Both the position numbers and the translations under genes were made by a program. The notes under the pieces are model-generated. The model saw only the letters and a program-made list of their open reading frames with translations. It was not told the DNA's origin and searched no databases. 10,540 bases of DNA, taken from an uncultured Lachnospiraceae bacterium. Its GTDB lineage: Bacteria > Bacillota > Clostridia > Lachnospirales > Lachnospiraceae. Where the stretch lies: positions 1 through 10,540 of the forward strand of contig CAMAHO010000063.1 of the NCBI GenBank assembly GCA_945834545.1, written 5' to 3'. How positions within the stretch are numbered: position 1 is the first letter of the stretch; each line of letters begins with the position of its first letter. This document shows, piece after piece, positions 5,877-10,540 of the stretch.

Positions 5877-8237
5877 TTAGTTTTTCAACTGAATTCCATT
5901 CTTATCCAAAATAGCAATCAATTGATCCGTCACCTCCGTAACCTCTTCTCTGGTGAGGGTTCTCTCCTTGTGGGAGAACAGAATACGAATGGTGATGGAC
6001 TTGGCATCCTGGTCCTCATAGGTGTCTGTTACAACCACATTTTTTACCAGAGGAGAAGCAATCTCTGCAATAGCATCGCCAATGGGCTTGTAGCAGCTGG
6101 TTACAAAGGACAGATCCACCGTCATCTCAGGGAAACGACTGGGTTCCTCATACTGTATGCTCTCTCCAGCCACCTTGTCAAAGAGCTCCATATCAAGCTC
6201 TGCAAAGACAATGGCCGCTTTCTTGTCAATTTTTTTGCCAACTGTAGGATGCACAACACCCATCTCTCCGATTTTGTTACCGTCTGCCAGGACTGCATTC
6301 AGATTCTTAGTGTGTTCATAGGAATGCGTTGCGGTTATTGACTCGAATGTAATCTTCTTATGCTTGATATCGCTCATGAGCACAGACAGCATATCAGCCA
6401 ATTCAAAGTACAGTGCTTTTACATCCTTCTCCTTGCTAAACAAGGTGATGGCAAGCATTTTCTTTTCATTACATAAGCCATCTTCGCGAAGTCCCTGTAC
6501 TACATGACCAATCTCAAAGATGCCAAACTCCGGTGCGTACTGGAAATTCCCCTTCACCTGACAAAGCTGGGTGGGTATCATGCTTCTTCTCAGGGTTTCA
6601 ATGTTAGGGTTCGTGGAATTTATCAGCTTCACATTCTCCTCCACATCGATTCCCAATGCCTTATACTCATCATGATAAGCCCAGATATAGGAATGTACCT
6701 CGTGAAGGGCATATTTCTTAACCAAAGTGTCCTTCACCTTATCCTCCAAGGTCTTCATAGAAAAACTTCTGACCGGATATAAGGGAGCCTTTGTGGTGTG
6801 AACATCGAAGTTGTCATAGCCGTAGATTCTGGTGATTTCTTCAATGATATCTGCCTTTATAGTCACATCCTTTGTAGCTCTGTAGCTGGGCACTTCCACA
6901 TGGAAGTTAGAATCCTCTTTCGTCACAGTGAAGCCTAAGCTGGTCAAGGTGTCTACAATGTGCTCATCACTAATCTCAATACCGGTATAACGGTTTACAT
7001 AATTCTTATCAAAGTCCAGGGAAACCTTCGGATAATGGAAGGCATATTCATCCGTCAGTGCTGACACAACTGTCACTCCGTCGTCAATGTCCTGCAGCAG
7101 CTTTACAAATCTGGCAATGGCTTTCACTGTCATCTCCGGGTCAAGACACTTCTCATATCTCATAGAGGCATCCGTTCTATGTGCCAAGCGTACGGTAGAC
7201 TTGCGGACGGAGACCGCATCAAAGGTTGCAGATTCCAAAGTCAGGGTATGTGTATCCTCCACAATCTCAGAATCCAAGCCACCCATGATTCCCGCAATAG
7301 CTACAGGCGTATTGTCGTTGCAAATCATCAGGGTATTCTCATCAATATTACGCTCCACACCATCCAGAGTAGTGAAGGTAAAGGGCTTGTCAAAGGTCTT
7401 AATGCGGATTTTCTCTACCTTTCTGGAATCAAAGGCATGCATAGGCTGTCCCATTTCCAGCATCAGGTAATTCGTTAAGTCAGCCAACAGATTGATGCCT
7501 CTCATACCGCAGTAGTACAGACGAATCCGCATATTCACAGGGCTGATATTCTTTTTGATATTCTCAAATTTAAGGCATGAATATCTCTGGCAAAGTGGAT
7601 TCTCAATCTTCATATCCACCTTAGGCAGATTCTCGTATTGCGCCAAATCCACCACCTCTAACTCCTTCAGAGGGCGATGTGCAATGGCTGCAAACTCCCT
7701 TGCAATCCCATAATGACCCCAAAGGTCCGGTCTGTTGGTCAGAGATTTATTGTCAACCTCAAACACAATATCATCAATCTCATAAAGGTCCTTCAGGTCC
7801 GTTCCCAAAGCCACCTCCTCTGTAATCTCCATGATTCCGCTGTGGTCATCACTGATTCCGATTTCCTTCTCTGAGCAGCACATACCGTTGGAAACATAGC
7901 CTGCAAGGGGTCTGGGAGAGATGGTAATATCCCCAAGTCTGGCTCCCACCTTGGCAAAGGCAGTCTTCATGCCTTCTCTCACATTAGGTGCACCGCACAC
8001 TACATCCACAGGCTCTCCTGCTCCTATGTCAACCTTTAACAAATGAAGCTTCTTGGATTCCGGATGCTCCTTCACAGATACAATACGGGCAACCACAACA
8101 CCCTCAACATCACTACCCTTATAAAAAATCTCATTTTCAACCTCGGCTGTAGACAAGGAAAAGCGACTTATCAAATCTCTTTTATCCAAGCCGGACAAAT
8201 CTACATAATCAGAAATCCAATTCATTGATAAAAACAT
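5877..8237 (-). CDS. pheT: Phenylalanine--tRNA ligase beta subunit
   Basis: The 786-residue beta subunit forms the alpha2-beta2 enzyme with PheS and carries tRNA binding and the editing site for misacylated Tyr-tRNA. Domains in order: N-terminal lead; EMAP/OB-type tRNA-binding domain at about 43-150 (VVARIVSVKEHP, CGAPNV); B3/B4 editing region at about 210-390 (GQPMHAFDSRKV, AGIMGGLDSE, RTDASMRYEK); B5 at about 403-478; synthetase-core-like domain at about 490-690; and a C-terminal anticodon-binding ferredoxin-fold domain at about 697-786 (RFPEMTVDLSFV). The full-length architecture is intact. The ATG at 8237 is supported by AAAGGAG nine bases upstream (8247-8253); the next ATG, four codons later, is too far. 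It follows pheS by 20 bp. Confidence 0.97.
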   Translation of the reverse strand: MFLSMNWISDYVDLSGLDKRDLISRFSLSTAEVENEIFYKGSDVEGVVVARIVSVKEHPESKKLHLLKVDIGAGEPVDVVCGAPNVREGMKTAFAKVGARLGDITISPRPLAGYVSNGMCCSEKEIGISDDHSGIMEITEEVALGTDLKDLYEIDDIVFEVDNKSLTNRPDLWGHYGIAREFAAIAHRPLKELEVVDLAQYENLPKVDMKIENPLCQRYSCLKFENIKKNISPVNMRIRLYYCGMRGINLLADLTNYLMLEMGQPMHAFDSRKVEKIRIKTFDKPFTFTTLDGVERNIDENTLMICNDNTPVAIAGIMGGLDSEIVEDTHTLTLESATFDAVSVRKSTVRLAHRTDASMRYEKCLDPEMTVKAIARFVKLLQDIDDGVTVVSALTDEYAFHYPKVSLDFDKNYVNRYTGIEISDEHIVDTLTSLGFTVTKEDSNFHVEVPSYRATKDVTIKADIIEEITRIYGYDNFDVHTTKAPLYPVRSFSMKTLEDKVKDTLVKKYALHEVHSYIWAYHDEYKALGIDVEENVKLINSTNPNIETLRRSMIPTQLCQVKGNFQYAPEFGIFEIGHVVQGLREDGLCNEKKMLAITLFSKEKDVKALYFELADMLSVLMSDIKHKKITFESITATHSYEHTKNLNAVLADGNKIGEMGVVHPTVGKKIDKKAAIVFAELDMELFDKVAGESIQYEEPSRFPEMTVDLSFVTSCYKPIGDAIAEIASPLVKNVVVTDTYEDQDAKSITIRILFSHKERTLTREEVTEVTDQLIAILDKNGIQLKN

Positions 8238-8257
8238 TGCTCTATTCTCCTTTTCCC

Positions 8258-9304
8258 TTACTCCGCAAACTGTTCCATACTTTTTAAGTTACCGCTGTTT
8301 AAGTCTCTGATGTCCTTGACGCCGTACTTCATCATGGCAAGACGTGTCAGGCCCAAGCCAAAGGCAAATCCGGTGTACTCCTCAGGGTCGATACCGCCTG
8401 CCTTCAATACCTCCGGGTGAATCATTCCGCAAGGGCAAAGCTCCAGCCAGCCGCTGTGCTTACAGGAAGGACACCCTTCGCCACCACAGATTAGGCAGTT
8501 GATGTCAAGCTCAAAGCCCGGCTCCACAAAAGGGAAAAAGCCCGGACGAAGTCTCACCTTGATATCTCTCTGGAACACTTCGGAAAGCATGGTCTTCATA
8601 AAGAAAATCAGGTTGGAAATATTGATATCCTTGCCAACCATAACCCCTTCCATCTGGAAGAAGGTGTTTTCGTGACAGGCATCCGTTGCTTCGTTACGGA
8701 AACATCTTCCCGGGAAAATAGCCTTGATAGGTTTTCCATCGTTTACCAAAGCATCCTTATACTTTCTGTAAATTGCATTCTGAGCTGCAGAGGTCTGGGT
8801 CTTTAACAGCTGTCCGTTCTCCAGATAATAGGTATCCTGCATATCTCTGGCCGGGTGATGCTTTGGAATATTTAAGGATTCAAAGCATTCATATTCGCTG
8901 ACAACCTCAGAATAATCCTCAACCGTAAAGCCCATACTCTTAAAGATTGCTTCACATTCTCTCTGAACCAGTGTTATAGGATGATAAGAACCTCTGGCAA
9001 CCATTCTGGGCATAGACATATCAAATTCTTCTGCAGCCTCCAGTTCCTTTTGAACTTCCAGTTCAGCCAATTTCGTCTTGTATTCATCGATGGTCTGCTG
9101 AATTTCATTCTTAAACTGATTTACCTTCTGTCCAAATTCCTTCTTTTCCGCATCCCCCAGATCCTTAAGACCCTTCAGAAGCTCTGTTACGCTTCCCTTC
9201 TTTCCCAGGTAAGCGACACGGATACTTTCCAGTGCCATTCCATCCGTCACCTTGGAAATCTCACTCTCCAGCTTTTCCTTAAGTTGTAAAATCTTCTCTT
9301 CCAT
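8258..9304 (-). CDS. pheS: Phenylalanine--tRNA ligase alpha subunit
   Basis: The 348-residue catalytic alpha subunit of phenylalanyl-tRNA synthetase. An N-terminal coiled coil (about 1-95) binds tRNA. The class II catalytic core follows, with DMQDTYYL (154-161), LLKTQTSAAQ (166-175), motif 2 PGRCFRNEATD (198-208), HENTFFQMEG (211-220) and motif 3 FAFGLGLTRLAMM (313-325). An insertion at 270-292 carries six cysteines (CxxC, CxxC, CxC) that look like a zinc knuckle; this is a known subtype of clostridial PheS. The start at 9304 is preferred because AAAGGAG is six bases upstream (9311-9317). An in-frame ATG at 9376 would add 24 residues read from the leader element and has no ribosome site. Expression is under the T-box at 9490-9731. 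Confidence 0.97.
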   Translation of the reverse strand: MEEKILQLKEKLESEISKVTDGMALESIRVAYLGKKGSVTELLKGLKDLGDAEKKEFGQKVNQFKNEIQQTIDEYKTKLAELEVQKELEAAEEFDMSMPRMVARGSYHPITLVQRECEAIFKSMGFTVEDYSEVVSEYECFESLNIPKHHPARDMQDTYYLENGQLLKTQTSAAQNAIYRKYKDALVNDGKPIKAIFPGRCFRNEATDACHENTFFQMEGVMVGKDINISNLIFFMKTMLSEVFQRDIKVRLRPGFFPFVEPGFELDINCLICGGEGCPSCKHSGWLELCPCGMIHPEVLKAGGIDPEEYTGFAFGLGLTRLAMMKYGVKDIRDLNSGNLKSMEQFAE

Positions 9305-9374
9305 CCTCTTCTCCTTTAAATAAAATGATTCGATGATATCAACGTGTGTTCCACACTTCCTATTAAGATGTATC

Positions 9375-9485
9375 ATAATACCTACGGATTGCTACGCACT
9401 TCGTGCTCTCGCAATCCCGCCCAAGGTCTATTACCCACTTATGAGCAAGCTCAAGTGGGTAATGACCTTTTGACCCTGGTATTAT
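9375..9485. repeat. Structured three-stem element with terminal inverted repeats (MITE-like)
   Basis: Eight-bp terminal inverted repeats (9375-9382 and 9478-9485, ATAATACC) enclose two long internal hairpins. The first has a perfect 11-bp stem, 9430-9440 with 9453-9463, extended by 6 bp (9423-9428 with 9464-9469) past a one-base bulge. The second pairs 9386-9392 with 9411-9417 and, after an internal loop, 9396-9399 with 9403-9406. Folded as RNA or single-stranded DNA this is a compact three-way junction of 111 nt. It lies between the T-box terminator and the pheS ribosome site, where no conserved leader element is expected. A small non-autonomous mobile repeat is the most likely explanation; a functional RNA module is the alternative. 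I saw no second copy in the window. Confidence 0.65.
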
Positions 9486-9489
9486 AAAA

Positions 9490-9521
9490 TCCCTTGCACA
9501 GCTAATAAGCTATACAAGGGA
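9490..9521 (-). terminator. T-box regulated intrinsic terminator
   Basis: On the minus strand the arm CCCTTGTATAGC (9509-9520) pairs with GCTGTGCAAGGG (9491-9502; one mismatch), followed by ATTTTAT. The 5' arm overlaps the GTCCCT stretch that completes the T-box antiterminator, so the two folds exclude each other. The T-run is short. Confidence 0.75.
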
Positions 9522-9731
9522 CGAATGTATCGCGGTACCACCCTATTTCCTATAACAGGCACTTTTCTTATGCGTAACGAGCACGAATCGTCTTGGAATA
9601 CTGTTACTTCCTCCAAGCAGCTCCGGTGGGAAATTCAGCCTCCCGTCTCTCTCCAAAGCAGCTTCCAGCCGATGACCACTTCTCTCTTGGGCGAATACGA
9701 GCACCTAGTAACACCTTCCTTGCCTTTAAAC
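9490..9731 (-). promoter_or_regulatory. T-box riboswitch leader responding to tRNA-Phe
   Basis: The 14-nt T-box core AGGGTGGTACCGCG is present exactly (9531-9544, minus strand), followed by the terminator stem. Stem I is closed by GTTACT (9707-9712) pairing with AGTAAC (9603-9608). In its 3' half the stretch GAATTTCCCA offers a TTC codon (9630-9632) as specifier, matching phenylalanine and the downstream pheST genes. Uncharged tRNA-Phe should pair with the specifier and the T-box bulge, stabilise the antiterminator and allow pheS transcription. The specifier was assigned by reading the motif, without computing a full fold. Confidence 0.92.
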
Positions 9732-9737
9732 ATGCCT

Positions 9738-9766
9738 ATTCTATTGATATTTTCCAAAAAAGTCAA
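9738..9766 (-). promoter_or_regulatory. Sigma-A promoter of the T-box pheST operon
   Basis: TTGACT (9761-9766) and TAGAAT (9738-9743) are separated by exactly 17 bp on the minus strand. Transcription would start near 9731, immediately ahead of T-box stem I. A partial inverted repeat (TCAATAGGC at 9763-9771 against 9734-9747) surrounds the promoter and might also help stop readthrough from the pseudogene upstream. Confidence 0.8.
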
Positions 9767-9787
9767 TAGGCAGAGGATTATTTCTTA

Positions 9788-10264
9788 TTACAGTTTTTCT
9801 CTTACTATGGCTTTGTCTTTCTCTTTCACATTAAGCGCAGTCATTGCCTGTTCTAGGGACAAACTAAGGTTTGCCATAATGCTCTTTACATTCTCCAATA
9901 GAATATCTGCATTCTCTTCTGCTTTCCCTTCCAGCTCGCATACTCTTTGCTGTAAAGCATCTGCTCTGGCTCTTTCCCGTTCTGTATTCACTTGTTCTTC
10001 GGCGCGTCCCTCGGTTCTTCCTTCAGCGCGTCCCTCAGCACGAACTCTCTGTTCTATCTCAAAGCTCTTCATATACGCGCTACCTACCTCTCTGTCATGT
10101 TTGACCTCAGTGACCATTTTATGTAATGCAAGTAAATCCTCATTGGATGCATTCTCTAATGTGGAATCTTCCATATTATGTAATAGTTTTTGTTACTCTT
10201 CCGGTGGATTCCCAAGTGTACCTTTCGTGTACAAGAATAATGTAGTTGCTCCATAGACTTTGAA
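9788..10264 (-). pseudogene. 5'-truncated Rpn-type PD-(D/E)XK nuclease/putative transposase remnant
   Basis: One frame reads from FKVYGATTLFLYTKG (starting at 10264) through an in-frame TAA (10193-10195) into a 128-codon open stretch to the stop at 9788. Together it resembles the C-terminal half of Rpn-family recombination-promoting nuclease/putative transposase proteins: a strand ending in NTKG-like YTKG, a PEEL-like PPEE just before the stop, KLLHNMEDSTLENA, the AYMKSFEIEQRVRAEGRAEGR segment, and a tail SLEQAMTALNV. The EGRA repeats are followed by a charged coiled coil (about 80 residues). The nuclease core is missing. The ATG at 10174 has no ribosome site, so the open part is probably not a functional gene. 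Similarity past 10264 is lost, marking a breakpoint. The family call is from memory of the pattern. Confidence 0.7.
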
Positions 10265-10301
10265 TTTGGAGTGCCTGACCCCTGGGTTTTTATGCAGTAC
10301 C
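10265..10301. other. Junction between two Rpn-type gene remnants
   Basis: These 37 bp join the stop of the upstream Rpn-type gene to the truncated pseudogene. They include GGGGTCAGGCAC on the minus strand (10272-10283). I see no promoter, terminator or coding sequence in it. Confidence 0.4.
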
Positions 10302-10540
10302 TCACTCTCTCCGAAGCTTGTCTATCAGGTCCTGTGTACACTCCGTAATGGCTATAATGTCTTCATCTGACATACCTCGCATGATCATATTCGATACCAC
10401 AGTCTGTAATTCCTGCTGTATTCCATGCTGGATTCCTTGCTGGATTCCCTGCTGTATTCCTTGCTGGATTCCCTGCTGTATTCCCTGCTGGACGCCAGCC
10501 TCCCGTTCGGCTTCTCTTAGAAGGGCTAATTCTTTTTCTT
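10302..10540 (-). CDS. C-terminal end of an Rpn-type nuclease/putative transposase (runs off the right edge)
   Basis: The last 78 residues and stop codon of a protein that begins outside the window. It opens with a charged helix (KELALLREAEREAG), continues into (Q/H)QGI repeats (about six perfect units), and ends with SNMIMRGMSDEDIIAITECTQDLIDKLRRE-type sequence. This tail layout, a glutamine/glycine repeat followed by an RGMSxEDI helix, is characteristic of Rpn-family recombination-promoting nuclease/putative transposase proteins in Clostridia. The nuclease domain is not in view, so function is inferred from the tail alone. It lies upstream of, and in the same direction as, a second broken copy of the same family, suggesting a local cluster of these elements. 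Confidence 0.7.
   Translation of the reverse strand, partial: EKELALLREAEREAGVQQGIQQGIQQGIQQGIQQGIQHGIQQELQTVVSNMIMRGMSDEDIIAITECTQDLIDKLRRE
10407..10490 (-). repeat. 12-bp in-frame tandem repeat encoding QQGI units
   Basis: Seven consecutive 12-bp units with consensus CAGCARGGAATM on the minus strand; six are near-identical, differing at the sixth and last bases, and the seventh (10407-10418) is degenerate and encodes QQEL. Unit length is a multiple of three, so copy-number change keeps the frame. It lies inside the Rpn-type tail. Confidence 0.9.

Noticed and set aside
5410..5880. A 156-codon open frame on the plus strand opposite the aminopeptidase.
   Set aside because: It lies wholly antisense to a conserved gene, has no family features, and lacks a convincing ribosome site.
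5858..5888. Promoter-like TTGAAA and TATAGA pair on the minus strand ahead of the M18 aminopeptidase.
   Set aside because: The spacing is 19 bp and the boxes overlap the end of pheT; too weak to call, though it would split the operon if real.
9305..9376. An upstream in-frame ATG that would extend PheS by 24 residues.
   Set aside because: No ribosome site precedes it, the extra residues are encoded across the edge of the three-stem element, and the ATG at 9304 has AAAGGAG at ideal distance and matches the family start.
10156..10341. A 61-codon open frame across the junction between the two Rpn-type remnants.
   Set aside because: It combines out-of-frame sequence from both remnants; the family-like reading is in a different frame.
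10407..10490. Regular short repeats that could suggest a CRISPR array.
   Set aside because: The units are 12 bp, directly adjacent without spacers, and keep an open reading frame encoding QQGI.

Overview
The window looks like chromosome from a Clostridia bacterium, most likely a Lachnospiraceae member. The signs are a phenylalanine T-box leader ahead of pheST, consensus sigma-A-type promoters, strong AAGGAG ribosome sites, a PheS subtype with a CxxC/CxxC insertion, and Rpn/PD-(D/E)XK transposase-like genes with QQGI and EGRA repeat tails. The family assignment is inference from protein and operon style; no database was searched.

Layout. Positions 1-1110 (minus) hold the N-terminal 370 residues of an EF-G-like translational GTPase that runs off the left edge. 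A divergent intergenic region (1111-1313) carries one promoter for it and one for tyrA (1314-2411, plus), a prephenate/arogenate dehydrogenase with an ACT domain. A long imperfect palindrome (2435-2506) separates tyrA from a convergent gene run, and it supplies the last codons of the VanZ-like gene.

From about 9731 down to 2482 everything lies on the minus strand and can be read as one operon: promoter, tRNA-Phe T-box, terminator, a structured three-stem element, pheS, pheT, an M18 aminopeptidase, queA, a PilZ-domain protein and a VanZ-like membrane protein. Gaps are 20, 41, 2 and 48 bp, and the last two genes overlap by 14 bp. The first two genes charge tRNA-Phe and the T-box senses its charging. 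The aminopeptidase could supply amino acids and queA modifies tRNA. PilZ/VanZ look like an appended c-di-GMP/envelope pair.

The right end (9788-10540) is mobile or degenerate sequence: a 5'-truncated, stop-containing Rpn-type (PD-(D/E)XK nuclease/putative transposase) pseudogene, and upstream of it the C-terminal end of a second such gene with a 12-bp in-frame tandem repeat.

I see no wholly new multi-gene system. The most interesting items are the three-stem element between the T-box terminator and pheS, the palindrome that rewrote the VanZ C-terminus, and the overlapping PilZ-VanZ pair at the end of a T-box operon.
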